A stretch of 16,214 bases of DNA from Acidobacteriota bacterium (GCA_003131705.1 PKUY01000062.1:20071-36284); one strand, 5' to 3'. Positions 5,735 to 12,815 are shown, numbered from the stretch's first letter. Program-made: numbers and translations. The notes: a model not told the origin generated them from the letters alone.

Positions 5735-8578
5735 ATGGCGGAAACTCGAACGGCTCTAAACGCAAATATGCAAACGGAAGAAACTACACGGCGAGCAAGC
5801 GGATTGGAATTTCAGCGCCGGTTCACGGACGGGAAGACAGCTCCCTTCGACACGGTTGAATGGGAGCGGCGCACGGCACTCATAGGCAATGATAAAGGAC
5901 AGGTGATTTTCCGTCAGGAGAACGTCGAGGTACCTAAGTTCTGGTCGCAGACGGCGACGAACATCGTCACGTCAAAATATTTTCATGGGAAGCCCAACTC
6001 GGCCGAACGCGAGACGTCTGTGCGGCAGTTGATCTCCCGCGTGGCCAATACGATTGTCCGCTGGGGTGACGAAGGCGGCTATTTCGCCACACCGGAAGCG
6101 AGAGAGGCTTTCCGCGACGAGCTGACCCATCTGCTGGTCGAGCAGAAGATGGCCTTCAATTCGCCCGTATGGTTCAACGTTGGCATACAAGCCAAGCCGC
6201 AGTGCTCCGCCTGCTTCATCAACTCGGTCCAGGACAGCATGGACTCGATCATGAACCTGGCGAAAACCGAGGGCATGCTCTTCAAGTGGGGCTCAGGGAC
6301 GGGAACCAACTTCTCATCCCTGCGTGGCAGCCGCGAGTCACTTTCGGGCGGCGGTATCGCCTCCGGACCCGTTAGCTTTATGAAAGGATTCGACGCGTTC
6401 GCAGGCGTGATCAAGAGCGGCGGCAAGACGCGACGGGCCGCCAAGATGGTGATCCTCAACATCGATCACCCTGACATCGTCGAATTTATCGAGAGTAAGA
6501 CGAAAGAGGAGCGTAAAGCTCAGGTCCTGATCGAGCAGGGCTACGATTCCGCCATCGATGGCGAAGCCTACACATCCGTGTTCTTTCAGAATGCGAACCA
6601 CTCCGTCCGTGTAACCGACGACTTCATGCGCGCCGTCGAAGAAGATCGCGACTGGTGGACCCGCAACGTAAATGACGGCGGGGCAGTTGAAAAATATCCG
6701 GCCCGGGAACTGATGAAGAAAATGGCCGAATCCGCCTGGCAGTGCGGCGATCCCGGCATGCAGTACGACACGACCATCAACCGATGGCATACCTCGAAGG
6801 CCACCGATCGCATCAACGCCTCGAATCCATGCTCGGAGTACATGTTCCTCGACGACACGGCTTGCAATCTCGCGTCGATCAATCTCTTAAAGTTCCTGGG
6901 ATCGAACGGCCAATTCGACACCGAGGGCTTCCGCCATGCGGTGGATGTCACGATCACGGCGCAGGAAATCCTGGTCGATAACGCGAGCTATCCAACGGAG
7001 AAGATTGCTCGCAATTCGCATGACTACCGCCCGCTGGGGATCGGCTATGCGAATCTCGGCGCGCTGCTGATGTCGATGGCGCTTCCCTACGATTCCGACG
7101 GTGGCCGCGACGTCTGCGGTGTGATTACCGCGCTGATGACGGGCGAGTCCTATGCCCAGTCGGCGCGCATCGCGGAGCGCATGGGCCCGTTTGGCGGCTA
7201 CCCCCGCAATCGGGAGTCGATGCTAGACGTGATCCGTATGCATCGGGACTCGCTCCGTCCGATCAAGGAAGAAAATGTGCAGCCGTCGCTGCTCCGTGCG
7301 GCCCAGGATTCATGGGACAAGGCGCTCGAACTCGGCGAAAAGTTCGGCTACAAGAATTCGCAGGTCTCCGTGCTCGCTCCGACGGGCACGATCGGCTTCA
7401 TGATGGATTGCGATACGACCGGCATCGAGCCCGATCTGGCGCTGGTGAAGTACAAGAAACTGGTGGGCGGCGGCGTGATCAAGATCGTGAACAACACTGT
7501 CCCCGGGGCGCTGTTCAAGCTGGGTTACACGCATGAGCAGACCGACGCGATCGTTTCTTACGTGGACGCTACCGGCACGATCGAAGGCGCGCCGCACGTT
7601 AAAGACGAGCATCTGGCGGTGTTTGATTGCTCGTTCAAGCCGGCGAAGGGCACGCGTTCCATCCAATACATGGGACATCTGAAGATGATGGCCGCTGCCC
7701 AGCCCTTCATTTCGGGAGCGATCTCGAAGACCGTGAACCTGCCGAACGCAGCGTCGGTAGACGATATTTCGGAGGCTTACATCCAGGCCTGGAAGTTGGG
7801 CCTGAAGTCGGTGGCGGTTTATCGCGATGGATGCAAGCAGTCGCAGCCGCTTTCGGCGGCCGGAACCAAGACGGCCCAGAGTGGCTCCGGTGGAGCGACG
7901 GGCGTCTCGCCCGTCCCCGTCCATGTTGAAGACGACAACCTCGACGCTCCACCGCGCGCCGTGCGTCACCGTTTGAAAGAAGAACGCATGTCGGTGACGC
8001 ACAAGTTCAACATTGGAGGCCACGAAGGTTACGTCATCGTCGGCCTGTATCCCAACGGCGAGCCGGGCGAGATCTTCATCAAGATGGCCAAGGAAGGCTC
8101 AACCGTTTCCGGCCTGATGGACAGCTTCTCCCTAACCACATCCATCGCGCTGCAGCACGGCGTTCCGCTGAGCCTGCTCTGCGAGAAGTTCGCGCACACC
8201 CGCTTTGAGCCCAGCGGCTGGTCGAGCCATCCCGAGATCGGCTATGCCAAGTCAATCGTGGACTACATCTTCCGCTGGCTGCACCTGCGCTTCCTGACTG
8301 GACAGCAGCAGATGCTGTTTGACAACCTGCGTCCTAAGTCTTGGCCCGCTCCGGAAGGTGTCGGCGATCTGAACGGCTCCATTGGTTCCGGTTCAGGGGG
8401 TTCGCTGACACCTGAGACCCGAGACCTGAGACCTGGTTCCGTCCATGCCGCCGATGCCTTAGCCAGCATGATCGACATGGGCGACGCTCCCAGTTGCCAC
8501 GTCTGCGGCTCCATCATGGTCCGCAACGGCAGCTGCTACAAGTGCATGAGCTGCGGCAGCACCAGCGGATGCAGCTGA
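5735..8578 (+). CDS. nrdJ: Vitamin B12-dependent (class II) ribonucleoside reductase
   Basis: Adenosylcobalamin-dependent enzyme of 947 residues that reduces ribonucleotides to deoxyribonucleotides for DNA synthesis, with or without oxygen. The redox cysteine is in PQCSAC (Cys157). The radical site is NPCSE with Asn364, Cys366 and Glu368, and the second redox Cys377 lies 11 residues on, the same spacing as in Thermotoga NrdJ. PTGTIGFMMDCDTTGIEPD (barrel loop) follows, then a TSCPD-type domain (about 745-860). A Gly/Ser linker leads to a C-terminal CxxC-x9-CxxC motif (Cys921, 924, 934, 937; also 940 and 946) that should re-reduce the active site. The start has GGAGG five bases upstream. Oddities are repeat-like sequence in two linkers: a perfect 8-base inverted repeat at 7897-7915 and 7-base tandem units at 8411-8438. 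No class I or III reductase is nearby. Confidence 0.96.
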   Translation: MAETRTALNANMQTEETTRRASGLEFQRRFTDGKTAPFDTVEWERRTALIGNDKGQVIFRQENVEVPKFWSQTATNIVTSKYFHGKPNSAERETSVRQLISRVANTIVRWGDEGGYFATPEAREAFRDELTHLLVEQKMAFNSPVWFNVGIQAKPQCSACFINSVQDSMDSIMNLAKTEGMLFKWGSGTGTNFSSLRGSRESLSGGGIASGPVSFMKGFDAFAGVIKSGGKTRRAAKMVILNIDHPDIVEFIESKTKEERKAQVLIEQGYDSAIDGEAYTSVFFQNANHSVRVTDDFMRAVEEDRDWWTRNVNDGGAVEKYPARELMKKMAESAWQCGDPGMQYDTTINRWHTSKATDRINASNPCSEYMFLDDTACNLASINLLKFLGSNGQFDTEGFRHAVDVTITAQEILVDNASYPTEKIARNSHDYRPLGIGYANLGALLMSMALPYDSDGGRDVCGVITALMTGESYAQSARIAERMGPFGGYPRNRESMLDVIRMHRDSLRPIKEENVQPSLLRAAQDSWDKALELGEKFGYKNSQVSVLAPTGTIGFMMDCDTTGIEPDLALVKYKKLVGGGVIKIVNNTVPGALFKLGYTHEQTDAIVSYVDATGTIEGAPHVKDEHLAVFDCSFKPAKGTRSIQYMGHLKMMAAAQPFISGAISKTVNLPNAASVDDISEAYIQAWKLGLKSVAVYRDGCKQSQPLSAAGTKTAQSGSGGATGVSPVPVHVEDDNLDAPPRAVRHRLKEERMSVTHKFNIGGHEGYVIVGLYPNGEPGEIFIKMAKEGSTVSGLMDSFSLTTSIALQHGVPLSLLCEKFAHTRFEPSGWSSHPEIGYAKSIVDYIFRWLHLRFLTGQQQMLFDNLRPKSWPAPEGVGDLNGSIGSGSGGSLTPETRDLRPGSVHAADALASMIDMGDAPSCHVCGSIMVRNGSCYKCMSCGSTSGCS

Positions 8579-8586
8579 CCGTGTGG

Positions 8587-8612
8587 CGCGGGCACTCTTG
8601 CCCGCGGCTTTT
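8587..8612 (+). terminator. GC hairpin after nrdJ, possible terminator
   Basis: CGCGGGCA (8587-8594), loop CTCT, TGCCCGCG (8599-8606), then GCTTTT. It is a perfect 8-base stem nine bases past the nrdJ stop. The short T tract makes it a moderate terminator. It also looks like one unit of an interspersed GC-hairpin repeat. Confidence 0.5.
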
Positions 8613-8772
8613 GACTTTGATCTTGCTTGTGGATTGGAAACCAGCCAGTCCCAGCGGAGCGGAACCGCAGAGATTCAGGGAAAGGCACGGCTTCAGCCGT
8701 GCCACAACAAGAACCGAACTTTGACGGCTTTAGCCGCCGAGGGCGATCACAAAACTTGAGACGTACTGTGAG

Positions 8773-8799
8773 AGGACACGGCACGCCGTGTCCTTTTTT
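8773..8799 (+). terminator. Strong rho-independent terminator just ahead of the SIR2 gene
   Basis: A perfect 9-base stem AGGACACGG (8773-8781) / CCGTGTCCT (8786-8794) is followed by an unbroken T tract to 8799. It ends plus-strand transcription only 11 bases before the SIR2 gene's first ATG. Confidence 0.75.
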
Positions 8800-8810
8800 C
8801 TTGGATACTA

Positions 8811-10937
8811 ATGCTGAATGCTGTGAATTCCGAAAGTGCCCTCGCCTTGCGTTTATTGGCGAAGACAGCTGCGACCGGTATTAGGCCCATTGTCTTCTGG
8901 ATAGGCGCCGGGGCGAGTCGGTGGCTTGGTTATCCCTCATGGAAGGACATTTCCCTCCAACTACGAGGAGCGTTCCATCGGCAACTCCCAAATTTTGACA
9001 ACCAACGCGCATTGGATCTCATTGATAAAGAGAACTTCCCGGCACTCTTTCAGTTATGTCGGGACCTCGACTCAGCCACTTACTGCCGATTCATCGTCGA
9101 CGCTTTTCTACCTAAGGAACAGACAGAGGTCTACAAGACCTTTGTACGGCTCCTTGGGAAGATCAGCCCGCCGTTCGTCTTGACCACTAATGTAGACGAG
9201 GTACTGGAGGCCAGTCTGCCGATGTGTCAGACGGTTCAGAGAACCGACATCAGCAGGTGCGTAGATCTGCTGCAGCGGCGGATTCCGTTTGTCGCCAAAC
9301 TGCACGGGTCGGTTAGTTCTGTGCAAAGTACCGTATTCGCCACGTCCGACTATGAAACATTAGTCGCGGACGCGGTCTACATGAATTCGCTGAAGTACAT
9401 CTTCACTGGCTGCACTGTGGTTTTCTTGGGATATGGGGTTCGCGACTCCTACGTATTGCGTTTGCTGAAGGAGAACCGGCAGGAAATGGATCTGTTCGGA
9501 CCGGGTCCGCATTTTGCGGTTACGAATTACGAGGTACCCATCAGCTCCCTCAAGAGGATCAAGTACTCGCAAAGAGTCCGGCCAGACCACAGTTCTGCTC
9601 TTAGCGTGTTGGACTACATTCATCAGGCTGTTGCCGTTACTGCATCCGCGAGCACCGCGGTCCCGGCAAATGTGGCGAGCGAGGAGAATGAACCGCCAGT
9701 ATTTGGGATCGTCGAAGCGGGCAAGACCGCCTACTACATCTCCGATCTCCTGGCGCCGGGGACGTGGCGTACCTCCGAGGAGATTACGGCCCAACACGAA
9801 AGTGGGGAGAACATAGAGGCCTCCTTTGGGCTCGGGTTTACTAACGACGAAGTTTCTTTCAGGGTTTCTACCGCCCTCCATGATCTAGCGGTGGCGCTCA
9901 TTTGCTTCGATTACATCTATCTGCCGTTGACAGCCGCGTCCCGTGCGTTTTTGGCGCTCGGGGAAGGAATTTTCAGTGAGCTTCTCCGCCAGGAGGCGAT
10001 TCGGTTTATTCACGATACCGCGCAAGTTGGGGTGTTTTTCCGTTCGGATGAACCCGTGGGAGGGATTGCGAATGCCATCGCGCGGGAAAAAGGAGGGACC
10101 GGTCCACAGCAGGTCTCGGTAATTCTCCGACGGTGGTTCAACGCTGTACCCGGTAAGGAAATTGGGGCGCAATCCCTCTTCGATTTAATGGAACGGCAAA
10201 CCGTGATCTACCGCCGATCAGTTGAGATCGACTTGCCTGCGCTCGTCTGCGGTGCGCTGGTGATGCCGATGGTCACAAAATTACTCGGCATTGGCGACGC
10301 CATTTTGCCGACACAAGCGCCGCGGTGGCTTCGATATCCTTACCTTCGCTTGGCACATTTGGTCCAGACGGCTGCATTATGCACCGAGTACGGGATTCAG
10401 GCCGCTAAGGTGCCGTTCGGCGGAGTCCATTTAACCAACGCAGCATTTGGAGTTCAGGCTACGGATCTTCGCGCGGAACATCTGGCGAGCTACGTCTTGG
10501 CCGGTCCCTACAACTCCGACCTAGGCGGATTTCTACAACAGGATATGTCGATACTGCGAAACATTCTTCGTTTTAGGGCTTTGCCAGAGGGCGTGTCTTT
10601 CCGGCAAGAGGTCGGCCAGGCTTTGTGTGGGGAGGGCGGGCGAGCATTCAGTGCATCGGTCAATGCCGGGTTGTCCCGCATGATTCCAACAGAGGTCCTT
10701 CGCCGAGCTAAAGATAGACTTGTAACCCTGATGACCGAGAGCGCGCGCATCACTCCAGTTCCAGCCGTTTGGGGCAGCGCCCTTCAGTCGGATTCAAGCA
10801 CTCGGCTTTGGCGGGCAAAAAGTCAGAAAATCCTTCTTGAGATGTGCAACGCTCGCGGAATTGGTAAGAACGACCCGTGCATTTGCGGCTCGGGAGAAGT
10901 GCTGCGCCTCTGCTGCCTTCCTCCTCTGAGGGGGTAG
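8811..10937 (+). CDS. SIR2-domain protein with C-terminal SEC-C motif (candidate NAD-consuming defence effector)
   Basis: A 708-residue multidomain protein. Residues about 20-250 form a SIR2-like NAD-binding domain: the nucleotide loop GAGAS (32-36), TTNVD (125-129, Asn127 and Asp129), KLHGS with the catalytic-position His165, and FLGYGVRD (205-212). The spacing fits the SIR2_2 type found in antiphage NADases rather than protein deacetylases, and no four-Cys structural zinc site sits inside this domain. Residues about 270-680 are a long, mostly helical region I do not recognise. The tail DPCICGSGEVLRLCC (Cys690, 692, 701, 702) is a SEC-C zinc motif. No Shine-Dalgarno precedes the ATG, a TAA stop lies immediately upstream, and a terminator ends 11 bases earlier, so the start is weakly supported. 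Base composition looks less GC-rich than nrdJ, consistent with transfer. It may work alone or with the downstream genes. Confidence 0.88.
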   Translation: MLNAVNSESALALRLLAKTAATGIRPIVFWIGAGASRWLGYPSWKDISLQLRGAFHRQLPNFDNQRALDLIDKENFPALFQLCRDLDSATYCRFIVDAFLPKEQTEVYKTFVRLLGKISPPFVLTTNVDEVLEASLPMCQTVQRTDISRCVDLLQRRIPFVAKLHGSVSSVQSTVFATSDYETLVADAVYMNSLKYIFTGCTVVFLGYGVRDSYVLRLLKENRQEMDLFGPGPHFAVTNYEVPISSLKRIKYSQRVRPDHSSALSVLDYIHQAVAVTASASTAVPANVASEENEPPVFGIVEAGKTAYYISDLLAPGTWRTSEEITAQHESGENIEASFGLGFTNDEVSFRVSTALHDLAVALICFDYIYLPLTAASRAFLALGEGIFSELLRQEAIRFIHDTAQVGVFFRSDEPVGGIANAIAREKGGTGPQQVSVILRRWFNAVPGKEIGAQSLFDLMERQTVIYRRSVEIDLPALVCGALVMPMVTKLLGIGDAILPTQAPRWLRYPYLRLAHLVQTAALCTEYGIQAAKVPFGGVHLTNAAFGVQATDLRAEHLASYVLAGPYNSDLGGFLQQDMSILRNILRFRALPEGVSFRQEVGQALCGEGGRAFSASVNAGLSRMIPTEVLRRAKDRLVTLMTESARITPVPAVWGSALQSDSSTRLWRAKSQKILLEMCNARGIGKNDPCICGSGEVLRLCCLPPLRG

Positions 10938-10950
10938 GGTCGCCCGCCGA

Positions 10951-10990
10951 CTGCCCCGCCTTTCGGCCTTTCGAAAGCCGGGATTCCACG
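10951..10990 (-). repeat. Hairpin repeat, family 1, diverged copy
   Basis: On the minus strand it reads GTGGAATCCCGGCTTTCG, then a loop, then CGAAAGGCGGGGCAGT. It matches the family-1 copies at 11240 and 16099 except for one loop deletion and a few substitutions. The stem pair A-T of the other copies is replaced by G-C here, a compensatory change. It starts 14 bases after the SIR2 stop. Confidence 0.7.
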
Positions 10991-11020
10991 GCGTCGTCCA
11001 CCTGGGGATTTGCCCACGCC

Positions 11021-11242
11021 TCATCCCTCTTTCGCGACGCCGTCGTCTTCCCATTGGTGGCCGCACGAATCGCAGATCCATTTGTATTTTTGGGAAGAGT
11101 CATCCGTTGCAACTACCAGCGTAGAGGTCCCACCCTCAAAGACGACTTCCGTGGAATGGCATTTGGGACAGCGGACCGTAAGCTCGTCGAGCTCTGCATT
11201 CTCTTTTGGAGTCGGATCGTCCTCAGGCTCGTAGTGCCGCAT
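11021..11242 (-). CDS. Small zinc-ribbon protein
   Basis: A 73-residue acidic protein with a treble-clef or zinc-ribbon pattern: CPKC near residues 25-28 and CDSC near 57-60, followed by GHQWE. The acidic leader is HYEPEDDPTPKENAELDEL. Such ribbons bind zinc and often nucleic acid or a protein partner; the role is unknown. The ATG at 11242 is preferred over the in-frame GTG at 11257, which lies inside the hairpin repeat. The ATG itself is the last codon-sized piece of that repeat. No Shine-Dalgarno is evident. The gene lies between two same-orientation copies of the repeat and is antisense to its neighbours. Confidence 0.75.
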   Translation of the reverse strand: MRHYEPEDDPTPKENAELDELTVRCPKCHSTEVVFEGGTSTLVVATDDSSQKYKWICDSCGHQWEDDGVAKEG

Positions 11243-11288
11243 TGCCGGGTGCCCCACCTTTCGCGCCTTTCGAAAGGTGGGATTCCAC
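11240..11288 (-). repeat. Hairpin repeat, family 1, 49 bases
   Basis: On the minus strand CCCACCTTTCG pairs with CGAAAGGTGGG around a 7-base loop, an 11-base perfect stem inside a 49-base unit starting GTGGAATC and ending ACCCGGCAATG. It is 47/49 identical to the copy at 16099-16147 in the opposite orientation. Its terminal ATG is the likely start codon of the zinc-ribbon gene. Confidence 0.8.
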
Positions 11289-11367
11289 GGTCCCGTCCCG
11301 CTTGGGCTTTTCCGGTCTCTTTCGCGTTGAAGACATAGGGCGATCCGACCACTACTCGTTCATGTTC

Positions 11368-11373
11368 TATAAT
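11368..11373 (+). promoter_or_regulatory. Consensus -10 box of a probably leaderless transcript
   Basis: A perfect TATAAT ends seven bases before the ATG at 11381, so transcription would start at or next to the start codon. No Shine-Dalgarno is present and no good -35 is seen at the normal distance. Confidence 0.5.
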
Positions 11374-11380
11374 AGTAGAT

Positions 11381-11659
11381 ATGGCACAAGCGATCAGAGT
11401 AGACAGCCGCTTCGCCACGGCGCATGACACTGCCAGGATTCTCGGCGTATCCAAGTCTCGAACGGAAGCGCTAATCAAGATCGCGAGGCGATACACAGAC
11501 CGAATTCTTGGTCTTCGAGACTCCAAGACTGATCAGACCGTGGACAAGGGCCATCGCAAGATAAAATCCGCTACTACTATCGTACGAAAGAGCAGTGGCC
11601 GTGATGCCGGCACGAAAAATCCCGCCACCAAATCGAAGAAGGCCAAAGCCAAGCGTTGA
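11381..11659 (+). CDS. Small helix-turn-helix protein with basic tail
   Basis: A 92-residue protein. Residues about 10-36 (RFATAHDTARILGVSKSRTEAL...) look like a helix-turn-helix of the excisionase/MerR-like kind: 'DTARILGVSKSRT' has the turn glycine and recognition-helix pattern. The rest is charged and ends in a Lys/Arg-rich tail (KKAKAKR), suggesting DNA binding. It overlaps the start of the following IPYD-family gene by 56 bases in another frame, like an antitoxin or repressor preceding its effector. It is probably self-regulated at the TATAAT promoter, which abuts its ATG. The pairing as toxin and antitoxin is inference; I recall similar small proteins beside IPYD genes in soil bacteria. 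Confidence 0.7.
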   Translation: MAQAIRVDSRFATAHDTARILGVSKSRTEALIKIARRYTDRILGLRDSKTDQTVDKGHRKIKSATTIVRKSSGRDAGTKNPATKSKKAKAKR

Positions 11660-12244
11660 GAAGGTTGCTGTCTTTTTGAACATCCCGTACGACGGTCGAT
11701 TTGAGAATTTGCTCTTGGCCTACATTGCGGGCGTCAGCGCTTTCGGATTCGCCCCCCGGCTACGCTTGAAATTCCCTTCAGTCAAAGGCGTTTAGAGCGC
11801 ATCATTGCGCTGATCGCTTCCTCTCAATACTCTGTTCATGACTTGTCGCGAGTCGAATTGGACAGGAACGCTCCGCGCACGCCGCGATTCAATATGCCAT
11901 TTGAACTCGGGTTGACCGTGGGCCTTGGCAATTCCAAACATTCCTGGATCGTCTGCGAAACCGTGCGACGCCGCATCAACAAATCGCTCAGCGACCTTGA
12001 TGGTACCGATGTTTATATCCACGGCGGGACGGTGCGCGGCGTTTTTCGCGAACTGTGCAACGCCTTCGTCCGGAATCGGCGCCAGCCTAGTGTGGTACAG
12101 ATGATGCAAATCTACCGGATACTCAGGTCGAATTTTACGGGTATTCTGCAAAAGGCTGGAGCCAGAGACCCTTTCAATGCACGCGTCTTTCTGGACCTAT
12201 GCGTTCTTGCGAGCGCTGCCGCCGACAAACTGGTGAGCCCATGA
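11604..12244 (+). pseudogene. IPYD-family protein (TIR-like or deoxyribosyltransferase-like fold), frameshifted
   Basis: Read with one frame correction, this is a protein of about 213 residues. The first part (11604-11756) has VAVFLNIPYDGRFENLLLAY. The second frame (from 11756) continues ATLEIPFSQRRLERII, then SVHDLSRVELD, PRFNMPFELGL and DGTDVYIHGGT. The 'N..FELG' motif with a conserved Glu, plus the N-terminal beta-strand 'FLNIPYD', resembles TIR-like and nucleoside 2-deoxyribosyltransferase folds that bind NAD or nucleotides; this is an inference without structure. The frames join at a C6 run (11752-11757), where one extra C would restore the gene. The conserved motifs on both sides suggest a recent mutation, a sequencing error or slippage rather than old decay. 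It overlaps the helix-turn-helix gene. Confidence 0.7.
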
Positions 12245-12268
12245 TGCGGCGGTGTGCACCACCTTGCT

Positions 12269-12709
12269 TTAGTGCGGCCAGACGGCCAGGATCGCTCCCA
12301 TGGCGAGGTAGCAGACCAGTTGGTATCCGGTGTTGATCAGGTAGAGCTTGGTGGGCTGCTTGCCAAATAACGCGCCGGTTAGTTGGACGGTAGTTACGAA
12401 CCCCAGCCAGACGGCGAAGCCGATTTTCATTCCGTAGAGAATGGTGTTGACGCTGGTGAGGTCGATGATCTTGGCGAGCACTACGGCGGACGCGATGCTG
12501 GCGACGAAGGCGAGGCCGTAGATTTTGCGTGCGTTTTTTTGCATCTCGGCGATCTTGGCTTTGTCAGCGGGGTCGAATCCCATCAGGCGCATCCAGGGAG
12601 TAGCGAAAAGGAAAGGGGAATACCAGAGAAATCCGATCGCCATGGTCGCGATGGCGGATACCAGCACGGCCCAGGGATTGATTCCAACAAATGAGTGAGC
12701 TCCGATCAT
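12269..12709 (-). CDS. DUF1761-type membrane protein
   Basis: An inner-membrane protein of 146 residues with four hydrophobic helices (about 12-33, 62-82, 93-113 and 124-144). The pattern NPWAVLVSAIATMAIGFLWYSP followed by a short cytoplasmic 'WMRLMGFDP...' stretch is characteristic of DUF1761. Function of the family is not known. The ATG at 12709 is chosen over an upstream in-frame start at 12742 because AGGAGG sits eight bases before it, and the longer start would fall in the repeat upstream. It is convergent with the IPYD gene, 24 bases away. Confidence 0.85.
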   Translation of the reverse strand: MIGAHSFVGINPWAVLVSAIATMAIGFLWYSPFLFATPWMRLMGFDPADKAKIAEMQKNARKIYGLAFVASIASAVVLAKIIDLTSVNTILYGMKIGFAVWLGFVTTVQLTGALFGKQPTKLYLINTGYQLVCYLAMGAILAVWPH

Positions 12710-12735
12710 CGTGTCGTCCTCCTGTGGGAAGGCAG

Positions 12736-12815
12736 GTTTCAAGGTTCCAAAGTTTCAAGGTCGTGCTGAACAGCATGGGTATACGCTGTACTTTGAAACT
12801 TTGCAACCTTGAAAC
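12736..12815. repeat. GTTTCAAGG inverted repeat, family 2
   Basis: The left arm (12736-12760, GTTTCAAGGTTCCAAAG...) is complementary to 12791-12815 at 23 of 25 positions across a 30-base spacer that itself contains TGCTG-AA-CAGCA. A related copy ends the window (16147-16214). It fills the gap between the RNase H stop and the DUF1761 start. Confidence 0.75.

Larger units (their letters stand above)
8587..8799. repeat. Cluster of GC-rich hairpins (REP-like) between nrdJ and the SIR2 gene
   Basis: Four inverted repeats are packed into 213 bases: 8587-8606 (CGCGGGCA/TGCCCGCG), 8684-8703 (GGCACGGC, loop TTCA, GCCGTGCC), 8725-8736 (CGGC, loop TTTA, GCCG) and 8773-8794 (AGGACACGG, loop CACG, CCGTGTCCT). 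No open frame with coding signs is seen. Such 'GGCACGGC...GCCGTGCC' hairpins are, from memory, common intergenic repeats in Acidobacteriota. The cluster marks the left border of the accessory genes. Confidence 0.6.

Noticed and set aside
7310..8023. 237-codon minus-strand frame inside nrdJ
   Set aside because: Mirror of nrdJ coding bias; Arg/His-rich composition and no recognisable motif.
11113..11526. 137-codon minus-strand frame across the repeat at 11240 (possible integrase remnant)
   Set aside because: Its apparent motifs (GIPPFERRERWGT) are translations of the hairpin repeat, and it overlaps the better supported zinc-ribbon and helix-turn-helix genes.
11750..11762. Programmed -1 ribosomal frameshift in the IPYD gene
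   Set aside because: The P-site CCC can slip, but the A-site CGG to CCG re-pairing is poor and no downstream stimulatory stem was evident. Mutation, slippage at transcription or sequencing error is more likely.
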